Source: Pseudomonas asiatica (lineage in GTDB: Bacteria; Pseudomonadota; Gammaproteobacteria; Pseudomonadales; Pseudomonadaceae). From it: 64,000 nucleotides of DNA. Location: NCBI RefSeq assembly GCF_040214835.1, contig NZ_CP157874.1, forward strand, positions 2,360,001 to 2,424,000, given 5' to 3'. Positions 45,840 to 54,691 of the stretch are shown here, piece after piece; positions within the stretch are counted from its first letter, which is position 1, and every line of letters begins with the position of its first letter. Under the pieces are notes generated by a model. That model made no database searches. It worked only from the letters and a program-made list of their open reading frames with translations, and was not told the origin of the DNA. Made by a program: the position numbers and the translations under genes.

Positions 45840-45870
45840 TTGCTTTGTGAAATGAATCATGTACTTTTCA
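45840..45870 (+). promoter_or_regulatory. Core promoter/operator of the second XRE-cupin regulator
   Basis: TTGCTT - N16 - TACTTT with spacer TGTGAAATGAATCATG, the counterpart of CGTGAAATTTTTCATG at 41342-41357: 12 of 16 spacer positions and the promoter geometry are shared. Confidence 0.6.
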
Positions 45871-45909
45871 GGGCATCAATTTTTCCCATCCGAAAGTCGC
45901 GATTCAACC

Positions 45910-46464
45910 ATGAAAGTGCACGAAGAGATCGAAGGCCTGGCCGTACTGATTCGCGACCTGCGCAAGTTCAAGGGCCTGACACTGGGCGAACTGGCGCAGC
46001 GCATCGGCCGTTCGGTGGGCTTTCTGTCCCAGGTCGAACGGGGCGTATCCCGCCCAACCGTGGCCGACCTCACGGCTATCAGCGAAGAGCTCGGCGTCTC
46101 CACGGCCTATTTCTACAAGCTGGACCAGCCGCGCGAACTCGAGTGGGTCACCCGCCCTCACGAGCGTCGTACCCTTCACCTGGCCGGTGGCATCACCGAC
46201 GTGCTGGCATCCCCCACGATAACGGGCGCGTTCTCCATGCTCGACAGCCACCTGGAGCCTGGGGCCAGCAGTGGCGAGGAGTACCTGGACGACAGCTCGG
46301 AGCAGGGCTGCTTCGTGCTCGAAGGCGAACTGACCGTATGGCTGGATGGCGGCGAGCCGGTAACGCTGCGCGCCAGTGACAGTTTTCAGCTGCAACCCCA
46401 CGCAAGTTTTCGTTACGCCAACCTCACCGACAAGCCCACCCGCGTGCTCTGGGTGTTCAGCTGA
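45910..46464 (+). CDS. XRE-cupin regulator, PuuR-like (copy 2)
   Basis: 184 residues from ATG 45910. Nearly collinear with the protein at 41407 (shared GFLSQVERGVSRPTVADL, AFSMLDSHLEPGASSGE and VLEGELTVWLD). The two genes bracket the putrescine operon. A promoter/operator with the same spacer as copy 1 precedes it. The duplication is older than very recent, because the DNA and the REP neighbours differ. Possibly a divided control: one repressor for each of two polyamine or gamma-glutamyl signals, or cross-regulation. Confidence 0.9.
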   Translation: MKVHEEIEGLAVLIRDLRKFKGLTLGELAQRIGRSVGFLSQVERGVSRPTVADLTAISEELGVSTAYFYKLDQPRELEWVTRPHERRTLHLAGGITDVLASPTITGAFSMLDSHLEPGASSGEEYLDDSSEQGCFVLEGELTVWLDGGEPVTLRASDSFQLQPHASFRYANLTDKPTRVLWVFS

Positions 46465-46495
46465 CAAGAGAAGCCAAGCCATGCTGGCTTTGGCG

Positions 46496-47266
46496 TCACC
46501 AGGCAATCGGTGTGCCGTCCCACGCCCAGAATGTACCGCTCTGGTCGGGGCCGTGTCGGCTCACCAGCGCTAGGATGCATGTCGCTGCAAATGCCGGCGA
46601 GAACAGTTTTCCCGGCGGTACATTGCCCTGAAAGGGTTGGGAAAGGCGGGTGTCGGTGGTCCCGGGATGCAGCAATAGTACTGTGGAAACAGGGTTCAGT
46701 CGCTTGAGTTCGATGCTCGCAGTGTGCAGAAGCTGGTTGAGCGCGGCCTTGCTGGCGCGATAGCTGTACCACCCGCCAAGATGGTTGTCGCTGATCGACC
46801 CGACCCGCGCCGACAGTGCCACATAGGTAATTGGTTGCTGTCGCAACAAGGGCAGCAAGTGCCTGAGCAGCAGGACAGGGGCGAAACAGTTGGTCGTGAA
46901 GCTGGCCAGCAGCCCAGCCATGTCCACCTGTGTCAGCGCTTTTTCGGCCCGTGCGGGTGCCTCTTGCAGCACGCCAAGCGTACACAGTACAAGGTTCAGC
47001 TGGTCGCAGCAGGCGCCCACCCGTGCCGCCAGTGTTTGCAGTGCCACTTCGGAACACGCGTCGCAGTCGATGCGAACCAACTGTCTTGGGTGCTCGGCGA
47101 ACAAAGCATCCAGCGCAGGGCTGCTGGTGGCATGTCGCGAGACGGCAAACACCCGCCCGATGTCGGCGCGCCCCAGCAACTGCGTGCACAGTGCAAGGCC
47201 GATTCCCTGGCTGGCTCCGCAGACCAGTACGTTGGCGGGAGAGTGAAGGTCATTGATAAGGCTCAC
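46496..47266 (-). CDS. Short-chain dehydrogenase/reductase (light-regulon neighbour)
   Basis: 256 residues from GTG 47266 (AGGAGG seven bases upstream). Rossmann motif VLVCGASQGIGLAL and catalytic YSYRASKAAL (Tyr, Lys) with Ser in ALSARVGS. The NAD-binding loop and lengths are normal. It is divergent from the chalcone-isomerase-like/photolyase operon across a promoter region with repeated TGTACA elements, and so is probably co-regulated by light. Substrate unknown. Confidence 0.9.
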   Translation of the reverse strand: MSLINDLHSPANVLVCGASQGIGLALCTQLLGRADIGRVFAVSRHATSSPALDALFAEHPRQLVRIDCDACSEVALQTLAARVGACCDQLNLVLCTLGVLQEAPARAEKALTQVDMAGLLASFTTNCFAPVLLLRHLLPLLRQQPITYVALSARVGSISDNHLGGWYSYRASKAALNQLLHTASIELKRLNPVSTVLLLHPGTTDTRLSQPFQGNVPPGKLFSPAFAATCILALVSRHGPDQSGTFWAWDGTPIAW

Positions 47267-47351
47267 TGAACTGCCTCCTTTTCCTGGCACCACCGTATGT
47301 CCGCCTGTTCACCACTTACGCCGACATGTCGCTACGGGGTAGACACGTAAA

Positions 47352-47400
47352 ATTGTACAATATGGCTAAAATCTGTACATAATTAACAATGTCGTACAGG
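47352..47400. promoter_or_regulatory. Divergent light-regulon promoter with TGTACA elements
   Basis: ATTGTACAAT (47352-47361) is a perfect palindrome, TGTACA recurs at 47374-47379, and GTACAGG at 47394-47400. A TTGTAC...TACATA promoter for the rightward genes is possible. Related CTGTACAG and CTTGTATAG sites precede the fatty-acid operon at 54608-54684. Confidence 0.55.
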
Positions 47401-47424
47401 TATTTTGGAGTGCTCGAGGTTACC

Positions 47425-47946
47425 ATGGGGCGCACTGCTCGTTGGACCTGGCTTTGCCTGCTACTGACAGGCCTGTCCGAGGCGGCGGACTGGCGAGCGG
47501 AGCTCCCGGGGGCGCAACGGCTGGGCTCCGGTGAGTTCACCTGGTTCGGCCTGCGTCTTTACACCGCACAGCTATGGGCAGCAGGTCCGGTTCAGGGCTG
47601 GAACCGGCCTTTTGCCCTTGAACTCGCCTATCACCGAACGCTGTCCAGAGACATGCTGGTGAAGGCCAGCCTCGAGGAAATGTACCGCCTGGATCCTGAT
47701 AGCCTGACGCCGCAGCGGCGCGCGGCGTGGTCCCAGGCCATGCAGCAGGCGTTCGTGGATGTACGCCCTGGGATGCGCATCACCGGCTTGTACATGCCGG
47801 GGCAGGGCTGCCGCTTCTACGTCGATGGCAAACTCAGCCGGGCGGTCGCCGACCCCGTTTTTGCACGGGCGTTCTTCGCCATCTGGCTCGATCCACGGGC
47901 CAGGGATCAACAACTGCGTCAGCGTCTGCTGGGGGGCATGCCATGA
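47425..47946 (+). CDS. Chalcone isomerase-like exported protein
   Basis: 173 residues from ATG 47425; a start twelve codons earlier is possible but would sit on the promoter. Signal-like N-terminus (TARWTWLCLLLTGLSEA), then FTWFGLRLYTAQLWAAG and YMPGQGCRFYVDGK, typical of bacterial chalcone-isomerase-like (Chalcone_3) domains that lack enzymatic isomerase activity and may bind fatty acids. It is followed after 43 bases by the photolyase gene. Role in lipid or light-damage adaptation inferred only from context. Confidence 0.8.
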   Translation: MGRTARWTWLCLLLTGLSEAADWRAELPGAQRLGSGEFTWFGLRLYTAQLWAAGPVQGWNRPFALELAYHRTLSRDMLVKASLEEMYRLDPDSLTPQRRAAWSQAMQQAFVDVRPGMRITGLYMPGQGCRFYVDGKLSRAVADPVFARAFFAIWLDPRARDQQLRQRLLGGMP

Positions 47947-47989
47947 ATCTGCATAGCGGTAACGCTGACCAGCCAGGGGGATCCTGAAG

Positions 47990-49516
47990 ATGCGCCTGGG
48001 TCTGGTACTGGGTGACCAGCTGTCCTTCGATCTGGCCAGCCTCAACGCCCTCGATCCTGCCCGCGATGCTGTGCTGATGGCAGAAGTGGAAGGGGAAGCC
48101 AGGTATGTGCCGCATCATCCATTGAAGATCGTCCTGATCTTCAGCGCCATGCGGCACTTCGCCCAGGCGCTGCGCGAGCGCGGTTGGCAGGTGCATTATG
48201 TGCAACTTGATGATGACGGCAACAGCGGAACCATCGTTGGCGAGTTGCGGCGCTGGCAGCAGGCCCTGGGAGCCACGCATATTCACCTGACCGAGTGCGG
48301 AGAGTGGCGCCTGGAGCAGGCGTTGCGCGATGCCGCACTGCCGCTTGTGTGGCATCGCGACACGCGATTTATCTGTTCTCGCGAAGCCTTCGCGCGCTGG
48401 GCCCGGGAGCGCGGCCAACTGCGCATGGAGTACTTCTACCGTGGCATGCGCAAGCGTACCGGTCTGCTGCTGGAGCCTGACGGCAGCCCGGCAGGTGGAA
48501 CCTGGAATCTCGATGGCGACAATCGCAAGGCCTTGCCCCGCCAGCTGCGTGGCCCCTTCGCCGCGCATTTCGAGCAGGACGAGATCACGGCAGCGGTAAT
48601 AGCCCTGGTACGCCAACGCTTCAGCGACCACTACGGAGCCATCGACGGTTTCGACTACCCGGTGACCCATGCCGAGGCAAGGCAGCTCTGGCAACACTTT
48701 CTGGATTTCGGCCTGGCAGCTTTCGGTGACTACCAGGATGCGATGGCCGAGGGCGAGCCGTACCTGTTCCATGCGCGCATCAGTGCGGCGCTGAACATCG
48801 GGCTTCTGGACGTACGTTGCCTGTGCGAGGAGGTCGACAAGGTCTGGCGCGAGGGGCGAGTACCGCTCAATGCAGCAGAGGGCTTCATCCGCCAGTTGAT
48901 CGGCTGGCGCGAGTATGTGCGCGGCATCTACTGGCTGCGCATGCCGGAGTATGCGGCGCTCAACTACCTGGGCAACGAGCGAGCGTTGCCGGAATTCTAC
49001 TGGACCGGGCGCACCCGCATGCGCTGCATGGAGCAGGCCATCGGCCAGACCCTTCGCCTGGGCTACGCTCACCATATCCAGCGGCTTATGGTCACCGGCA
49101 ACTTCGCCTTGCTGGCCGGTATCGCCCCAGCCGCGATTTGTGAGTGGTACCTGGCGGTCTACATGGATGCCTTCGACTGGGTCGAGCTGCCCAACACGCT
49201 TGGTATGGTGATGTACGCCGACGGCGGCTACCTGGGGTCCAAGCCTTACTGCGCCAGTGGTCGTTATATCCAGCGCATGTCCGACCATTGCAAGGCGTGC
49301 AGTTACAGGGTTGACCACGTGACCGAGGTGGATGGCTGCCCGTTCAATGCCTTGTATTGGCATTTTCTGATTCGCCATCGCTCGGAACTTTCGGCTAACC
49401 CGCGTCTGGCGTTGGTCTATCGAAGCCTGGATGGCATGGCGGCTGACCGTCGCGATGCCGTGTGGCAGCGTGGCCAGTCACTGCTGGCACAACTCGATGC
49501 TGCGCAGCCGATATGA
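47990..49516 (+). CDS. Iron-sulfur bacterial cryptochrome / (6-4) photolyase
   Basis: 508 residues of the photolyase-related family (starting [14 protein letters not shown]). Four cysteines, C346, C434, C437 and C450, have the spacing of the 4Fe-4S ligands of Agrobacterium PhrB, and H362 (with H361) falls where PhrB has its catalytic His366. This argues for FeS-BCP (6-4) DNA repair by blue light. The cofactors FAD and 6,7-dimethyl-8-ribityllumazine are known for the family. Its gene forms a coupled pair with DUF2256 (ATGA overlap), and sits in a light-controlled block. Confidence 0.92.
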   Translation: MRLGLVLGDQLSFDLASLNALDPARDAVLMAEVEGEARYVPHHPLKIVLIFSAMRHFAQALRERGWQVHYVQLDDDGNSGTIVGELRRWQQALGATHIHLTECGEWRLEQALRDAALPLVWHRDTRFICSREAFARWARERGQLRMEYFYRGMRKRTGLLLEPDGSPAGGTWNLDGDNRKALPRQLRGPFAAHFEQDEITAAVIALVRQRFSDHYGAIDGFDYPVTHAEARQLWQHFLDFGLAAFGDYQDAMAEGEPYLFHARISAALNIGLLDVRCLCEEVDKVWREGRVPLNAAEGFIRQLIGWREYVRGIYWLRMPEYAALNYLGNERALPEFYWTGRTRMRCMEQAIGQTLRLGYAHHIQRLMVTGNFALLAGIAPAAICEWYLAVYMDAFDWVELPNTLGMVMYADGGYLGSKPYCASGRYIQRMSDHCKACSYRVDHVTEVDGCPFNALYWHFLIRHRSELSANPRLALVYRSLDGMAADRRDAVWQRGQSLLAQLDAAQPI

Positions 49517-49695
49517 AAAAGGGTCTTTTGCCCAGCAAGATCTGCGTGGTGTGTGGGCGGCCGTTCAACTGGCGCAAGCGCTGGGCGCGTTGCTGGGCGC
49601 AGGTGCGCTACTGCTCCGAACGATGCCGCAAGTCAGCACCGCACCGCGAGGCGCGCGAGCAAGGGCAGGGTAGCGGCCCATATCGGCACCAGTAA
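49513..49695 (+). CDS. DUF2256 zinc-ribbon protein
   Basis: 60 residues; starts in a 4-base overlap with the photolyase stop. [14 protein letters not shown] and YCSERCRK give the C-x2-C ... C-x3-C pattern of DUF2256. The family is a frequent neighbour of photolyase genes and probably supports them. Its last 63 bases overlap the convergent DUF2878 gene on the other strand. Confidence 0.88.
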   Translation: MKKGLLPSKICVVCGRPFNWRKRWARCWAQVRYCSERCRKSAPHREAREQGQGSGPYRHQ

Positions 49696-50121
49696 CAGGC
49701 CGGTTTCCAGCGTGCCCATGGGCAAGTCGACATTTGCCAACCTCGCCCCGCTCAGATAGGCCAGAGGGCCGCCAACTGCACCCACCAGCGCACCGAGCCG
49801 CCAGTGCCTGTCGGCCCATGCCAGGCTGTGGCGCATGCCGCTGGCCAGCACCAGCCACAGCAGTGCAAGCCACAGCGGCAGTGGCCAGGTGTCGAAACCG
49901 AACACGCCCAGCGCGCCCAGCACGCTGTCCAGCACACATCCCACCGGCGTTACGCGCAACAGCGCCTTGACCTCTGCGTGGACGTCCGGGCACAGGCTCA
50001 GGTGCACGGCCAGGCCAGGAATCACAAGCAACGACAGGAAGGTTTTTTCGGCCCCCAATACGCATAGCCACCAGCCAGCCTGTAGCCACAAGGCATTGGC
50101 GAGCAGCCAGCGACGGCTCAT
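49633..50121 (-). CDS. DUF2878 membrane protein
   Basis: 162 residues with four or more hydrophobic helices and short loops; starts [18 protein letters not shown]. Overlaps the upstream CFA-synthase stop by one base, so it ends the light-regulated lipid operon. Members of DUF2878 are found almost only in these CFA-synthase/photolyase blocks. Function unknown. Confidence 0.85.
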   Translation of the reverse strand: MSRRWLLANALWLQAGWWLCVLGAEKTFLSLLVIPGLAVHLSLCPDVHAEVKALLRVTPVGCVLDSVLGALGVFGFDTWPLPLWLALLWLVLASGMRHSLAWADRHWRLGALVGAVGGPLAYLSGARLANVDLPMGTLETGLLLVPIWAATLPLLARLAVRC

Positions 50122-51386
50122 CAGGCACTGCCAGGCAAGGGCGCGCGCCGTGCCTGGGGCGCTGCCCAGAGCAGATGCGCGACACCGATGGCGCGCTCCT
50201 CAAAACCGCCTTGGCAGTAACACAGGTAGAATTCCCACAGGCGCTGAAACATGTCGTCATAGCCCAGGTCCGTCAACGCAGCGCGTGCCTGGCGCAGGTT
50301 TTCTCGCCAGTGTCGCAGGGTGCGGGCATAGTCCTGGCCGAAATCTTCCATGTGCAAGAGGTTGAGTGCGGTGTGCCGGCTGGCAGTTTCCAGCAACACG
50401 CTCAACGAAGGCAGGGCGCCACCGGGGAAGATGTAGCGCTGGATGAAATCGACCGACCGCCGCGCCTGTGCATAGCGCTGATCGCGGATGGTGATCGCCT
50501 GCAACAGCATCAGGCCGTCTGGCTTGAGTAGCGAGGCGCACTGTCGGAAATACACCGGCAGGTAACGGTGGCCGACAGCCTCGATCATCTCGATCGAGAC
50601 CAGTTTGTCGAAGGTGCCTTGAAGATCGCGGTAGTCTTCGCGAAGCACTTTCACGCGCTGCTCCAGCCCCAGGGCCTGAACGCGTTGCAGGGTATGGCTG
50701 TACTGCGCCTCGGAAAGCGTGGTGGTGGTGACCTTGCAGCCATATCGGGTGGCGGCGTGGATTGCCAGGCTGCCCCACCCGCAGCCGATCTCCAGCAGAT
50801 GGTCGGCAGGGCACAGTTCCAGCTTCTGGCAGATGCGCTCCAGCTTGTGCAACTGAGCTTGTTCCAGCGTCTGTTCAGGGTGTTCGAACCGGGCTGCCGA
50901 ATACATCATGGTGGGGTCCAGCAGCCGCTCGAACAGGGCATTGCCCAGATCGTAGTGCGCCAGGATATTGCGGCGGGCACCGCGCCTGCTGTTGCGGTTG
51001 AGTTTGTGCTGCAACCGCAGGGCAGGGCGGCCGAAGCGGGCCAGGCCACCCTCGAGGGTGTCAAGTACCTCAAGGTTTGCGACAAACAGGCGAGTCACCA
51101 GCGCCAGGTCGGGACTTCGCCAATAGCCGTGGATGTAGGCTTCGCCAGCACCGATCGAACCATTGCCGGCTATCAGGCTCCAGGTGATGTCATCAAGGAT
51201 TTCCACCTCGGCCTGCAGCGGGCTGTCGGCGTCACCGAAGCTCCATTGCTGCCCGTGGCTGAGCAGGCGCAAATGGCCATGGCGCAGCCTGCCCAGGCTG
51301 GCGAGCACGGCGTTTCGTGCCAGGCCACCGAACAACGGCCCGAGGCCGGCGAACTTGCTAACGCTCAGGGTGGGGTTCGACATCAT
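50121..51386 (-). CDS. Cyclopropane-fatty-acyl-phospholipid synthase (second, light-operon copy)
   Basis: 421 residues from the ATGATG at 51386/51383 (GAGGA upstream). SAM motif LLEIGCGWGSLAIHAA, ANYDLGN-like AHYDLGNALFERLLDPTMMYS, and the GGALPS segment are typical. It methylenates double bonds of membrane phospholipid acyl chains. Being inside the light operon implies membrane remodelling against light or singlet-oxygen stress. It overlaps the upstream DUF1365 gene by 29 bases. Confidence 0.93.
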   Translation of the reverse strand: MMSNPTLSVSKFAGLGPLFGGLARNAVLASLGRLRHGHLRLLSHGQQWSFGDADSPLQAEVEILDDITWSLIAGNGSIGAGEAYIHGYWRSPDLALVTRLFVANLEVLDTLEGGLARFGRPALRLQHKLNRNSRRGARRNILAHYDLGNALFERLLDPTMMYSAARFEHPEQTLEQAQLHKLERICQKLELCPADHLLEIGCGWGSLAIHAATRYGCKVTTTTLSEAQYSHTLQRVQALGLEQRVKVLREDYRDLQGTFDKLVSIEMIEAVGHRYLPVYFRQCASLLKPDGLMLLQAITIRDQRYAQARRSVDFIQRYIFPGGALPSLSVLLETASRHTALNLLHMEDFGQDYARTLRHWRENLRQARAALTDLGYDDMFQRLWEFYLCYCQGGFEERAIGVAHLLWAAPQARRAPLPGSA

Positions 51387-52167
51387 CAGGGTCCTCGCAG
51401 GAATGGCCGAGCGCCAGGTCACTCTGGCTGGGCGTGTGGTCATGGATGGGCGTGCGTTTGAACAACAGGCGCAGTGCCTGCCAGTAGATGGCCGCGACGG
51501 TGCGCAGGCTCATCCAGGGGAAGGCCAGTACGTATCGGTGCACGGCGGCTTTATCCAGCGGCTGGCGCTGCAGGGCCAGGTCGGCCTCGAACACCTTGCT
51601 ATCGGCTTGCCAGTTCTCCATGTGGATGCGCACATGCTCTGCGTCCAGGGCAAAGTGCAAGCGATAGTCCATGTGCAGTGGCATGAAAGGCGACACATGA
51701 AAGGCCTTGGTGACAGTGAAGGGACTGGCAAGGTTTTCGCTGACCGGCAGCACGTAATGGAAGCGTTCGCGCCATGGCGTGTTTCGCACCTCCAGCAGGA
51801 TTGCCGTCAGTCGTCCGTCGCGGTCATGGCAGAAATAGAAACTGACCGGGTTGAACGACAGCCCCCAGCAACGCAATTGCGTGAGCAGGTGCACCGGCCC
51901 CTCAGGCATCTCTCCCGTCGCGTTGTGCACCAGCGAACGTGCAGCCTGGGCCAGCGTCTCGCCGCGGCGGGTCCGAGCTGGCAGGTAATCTGCCGGGTGC
52001 CAGCTGAGCGGCGCCAGACGCCAGCGCCACAGCCAACGTGACAGGCCTGTCAGCCAGGCTTGCTCGTCCAGGTCCAGGTAGAACATGCCGATCCTGTAGC
52101 GGAAGGCGTGGGGGCGCGGCGCCAGGCGCCGGTGGCTGACCCAGCCCACGCAAAGGCTGCTGTTCAC
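51358..52167 (-). CDS. DUF1365 protein
   Basis: 269 residues; GTG start in a 4-base overlap with the FAD-oxidoreductase stop. The conserved SHRRLAPRPHAFRYRIGMFYLDLDE opening (shown in part) and LSFNPVSFYFCHD are DUF1365 features. The family almost always sits between this FAD oxidoreductase and CFA synthase, suggesting a lipid-modifying step; activity unproven. The open frame upstream of this start is noncoding on this strand. Confidence 0.87.
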   Translation of the reverse strand: MNSSLCVGWVSHRRLAPRPHAFRYRIGMFYLDLDEQAWLTGLSRWLWRWRLAPLSWHPADYLPARTRRGETLAQAARSLVHNATGEMPEGPVHLLTQLRCWGLSFNPVSFYFCHDRDGRLTAILLEVRNTPWRERFHYVLPVSENLASPFTVTKAFHVSPFMPLHMDYRLHFALDAEHVRIHMENWQADSKVFEADLALQRQPLDKAAVHRYVLAFPWMSLRTVAAIYWQALRLLFKRTPIHDHTPSQSDLALGHSCEDPDDVEPHPER

Positions 52168-53411
52168 AGGTGCTCTCCGAAATGCGCGGCTACCTTCAAC
52201 GCACTGACCACGCCATCCTCGTGAAAGCCGTTGCCCCAGTAGGCGCCGCAGAAGTAGCTGTGGCGATAGCCCTGCAGCTGTTCCTGGCGCGCCTGCGCGG
52301 CGCACGCCGCAAGGCTGTATTGCGGATGGTCGTACTGGAAGCGGGCAATGATCTGCGCCGGATCCACCAGCGCGGTCTGGTTGAGGCTCACGCAGAACGT
52401 CGTCGGTGCCTGGATGCCTTGCAGAATGTTCATGTTGTAAGTCAGCGCGGCAGGCGCCTGCTGTGGCCCGCCGAGCCGGTAGTTCCAGCTGGCCCAGGCG
52501 CGTTTGCGGCGGGGTAGCAGACGGGTATCGGTGTGCAGCACCACATCGTTGCTGGCATAGCCGATGGCGCCGAGCACTTCCCGCTCCTGCACGCTCGGCG
52601 CTTCCAGCAGCGCCAGGGCCTGGTCGCTGTGGCAGGCAAACACCACATTGTCGTAACGTTCGGTACCGGCAGCGCTCATCAGGGTGACGCCACCTTCGTC
52701 GCGGCTGACCCGGTAAACCTTGCAGTCGAGGCGGATGCGCCCGGCAAACGGTCGGCACAGCGGACCGACATAGCTGCGCGAGCCCCCTTCGATCACGCGC
52801 CACTGTGGGCGTTGGTTGACCGACAACAAGCCGTGGTTGCGACAGAACCGCACAAAGAACGCAAGTGGGAAGCCGAGCATGTCCGCGCGGGACATCGACC
52901 ATATCGCCGAGCCCATCGGTACGATGTAATGATCGATGAAGCGCTGCCCATACCGCTGCACCTGGAGGTAGGCGCCCAGGGTAGCGTTGGCATCGATACG
53001 CTGGTTATCCAGGTCGGCGAGCGCCTGACGGTTGAAACGCAGAATGTCCCTTAGCATCCCCCAGAACCCCGGGGACACCAGGTTGCGGCGTTGGGCAAAC
53101 AGGGTGTTCAGGTCGTGCCCGTTGTATTCCAGGCCGGTGGCCGGATCATGCACGGAGAAACTCATTTCGGTCGGCCGCGAGGCGACTTTCAGGTGCTCGA
53201 GCAAGCGTATGAAGTGCGGATAGGTCCAGTCATTGAATACGATGAAGCCGGTATCTATTGCATGGCGTTCACCCTGCCAGATCACGTCGAGGGTATGCGT
53301 GTGGCCCCCGATCCATTGCTCGGCTTCGAAAACCGTAACCTCATGCCTGCGTGACAGCAGATGAGCGCAGGATAGCCCTGCGATGCCGCTGCCGATTACT
53401 GCTATACGCAT
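52164..53411 (-). CDS. FAD-dependent oxidoreductase (amine-oxidase/desaturase-like)
   Basis: 415 residues. FAD motif IAVIGSGIAGLSCAHLL with E at EAEQWIGGHTHT; the rest resembles the NAD(P)/FAD proteins that accompany CFA synthase. It could act on acyl chains (e.g. furan or cyclopropane fatty acid chemistry), by context. Start is 6 bases after the SDR stop, so operonic. Confidence 0.9.
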   Translation of the reverse strand: MRIAVIGSGIAGLSCAHLLSRRHEVTVFEAEQWIGGHTHTLDVIWQGERHAIDTGFIVFNDWTYPHFIRLLEHLKVASRPTEMSFSVHDPATGLEYNGHDLNTLFAQRRNLVSPGFWGMLRDILRFNRQALADLDNQRIDANATLGAYLQVQRYGQRFIDHYIVPMGSAIWSMSRADMLGFPLAFFVRFCRNHGLLSVNQRPQWRVIEGGSRSYVGPLCRPFAGRIRLDCKVYRVSRDEGGVTLMSAAGTERYDNVVFACHSDQALALLEAPSVQEREVLGAIGYASNDVVLHTDTRLLPRRKRAWASWNYRLGGPQQAPAALTYNMNILQGIQAPTTFCVSLNQTALVDPAQIIARFQYDHPQYSLAACAAQARQEQLQGYRHSYFCGAYWGNGFHEDGVVSALKVAAHFGEHL

Positions 53412-53417
53412 GGATCA

Positions 53418-54170
53418 TCATTCCTGTTCATGACGGGCAAGGTGTTGCCCTAGCGCCAGGCGCAGGCGTGCGGGCAGTGCGCCTAGCAGTCGCAGTACCA
53501 GGGTGAAAAGCAGGGGGAAGTTGATTTCCAGCGGGCGCTCGGGAAGGCGTCTGGCGATATGGCTGGCTGCGCGCTGTGCCGACCATAGCTGGGGCATGGG
53601 GAAATCGTTGCGACGGGTCAATGGCGTATCTACAAAGCCAGGGCTGACGAGGGTGACGGCGATGCCCTCGCGGGCCAGGTCGATGCGCTGCGATTCCACC
53701 AGGTAGCGCACGGCTGCCTTGGACGCGCCATAGGCACCGGCGCGGGGCAGGGCCAGCCAGGTCACCGAACTGCCCATCACTACCAGGTGAGGGTGCTGAC
53801 CGGCGCGAAGCAAGGGCAGGGCCGCTGCCAGGCAGTAGCTGACTGCAAGGAAATTGGTACGGACCACGCGCTCGACAAGGGCTGGGTCGAAATGGCCCGG
53901 TTCCAGGTACTCGCAGGTGCCTGCATTGAGGATCACCCGGTCCAGCGCTCCCCAGGCCTGCTCGATACGGGTTGCGATCCCGGATACCTGTACAGGGTCG
54001 TCGAGGTCGCCGATGGCCAGCAGCACCTGCCCGGGAAAGTGTTCAGCCAACGGCGCGAGACGATCCGCATTGCGTCCGCCCAAGGCAACCTGGTGGCCTT
54101 GCTCCAGCAGGCATTGTGCAAGTGCGGCACCGATACCGCTGCTTGCGCCTGTCAGCCAGCAGCGGCTCAT
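53418..54170 (-). CDS. Short-chain dehydrogenase/reductase of the CFA operon
   Basis: 250 residues from ATG 54170 (ATGA overlap with the SnoaL-like gene). WLTGASSGIGAAL and YGASKAAV are the cofactor and catalytic motifs; Ser in MGSSVTW. The C-terminal ALPARLRLALGQHL is hydrophobic and might contact the membrane. Substrate not known; lipid-linked by context. Confidence 0.92.
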   Translation of the reverse strand: MSRCWLTGASSGIGAALAQCLLEQGHQVALGGRNADRLAPLAEHFPGQVLLAIGDLDDPVQVSGIATRIEQAWGALDRVILNAGTCEYLEPGHFDPALVERVVRTNFLAVSYCLAAALPLLRAGQHPHLVVMGSSVTWLALPRAGAYGASKAAVRYLVESQRIDLAREGIAVTLVSPGFVDTPLTRRNDFPMPQLWSAQRAASHIARRLPERPLEINFPLLFTLVLRLLGALPARLRLALGQHLARHEQE

Positions 54171-54589
54171 GCGACCCTGCCTTTGAGCCATCGAATCGCA
54201 CGGCCCATGACCGGAACGTGTTCGTAGAGCAGTGCTGCTGCGTCGAAGTAGTCCTGGTGGAAATGGACCCGTTCATGCCATTGCAGGTAACTGCATCCCT
54301 GCAAGGTGATCTGCTCACCACCGGCCAGGCGTGGATGGCGGAACTGCAGGGTCCAGCGCAGGTAACCTTGCCCGGGCGTCACTTCGTCGGCGCTGGAAAA
54401 GGCATAGCGGATATCGTGAACGTTGGCGTACAACTGCGCGAAATAGGCCCGCAGAGCCGGCAGCCCCTGGATCTGATGCAACGGATCGCGAAAGGTGACA
54501 TCGTCGCTGTACAGCTTTTCAAGGGTGCCGAGGTTGCCCCCGTCGACGCGGGTGAAATGCTCGGCGAATTGCTGCAGATACGCTGACAT
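54167..54589 (-). CDS. SnoaL/NTF2-like protein, first gene of the CFA operon
   Basis: 140 residues of the NTF2-like fold: YLQQFAEHFTRVDGGNLGTLEKLYSDDVTFRDPLH is the typical helix-cone start. Members bind small ligands or act as polyketide-type cyclases; here it may carry or isomerise an acyl intermediate. It leads the operon 54589 to 49633, whose genes overlap by 1 to 29 bases or lie within 6 bases. Confidence 0.85.
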   Translation of the reverse strand: MSAYLQQFAEHFTRVDGGNLGTLEKLYSDDVTFRDPLHQIQGLPALRAYFAQLYANVHDIRYAFSSADEVTPGQGYLRWTLQFRHPRLAGGEQITLQGCSYLQWHERVHFHQDYFDAAALLYEHVPVMGRAIRWLKGRVA

Positions 54590-54607
54590 GCTGGGCTCCA
54601 GGAAATC

Positions 54608-54684
54608 CTGTACAGAAATGGCTTGCTGTACAGGTATAGCTGAAGTCTAAGCGTAAATCTATACAAGTCAACGACCTTGTATAG
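54608..54684 (-). promoter_or_regulatory. Light-controlled promoter of the SnoaL-CFA operon
   Basis: Reading on the minus strand, TTGACT - N16 - TAGACT (54671 to 54644) is the core promoter. CTATACAAG (54659-54667) and CTTGTATAG (54676-54684) are a perfect 9-bp dyad over the -35 box. Two CTGTACAG palindromes (54608-54615, 54626-54633) lie in the leader. Similar TGTACA elements occur at 47352-47400, suggesting one regulator. Confidence 0.65.
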
Positions 54685-54691
54685 GTTTTGG

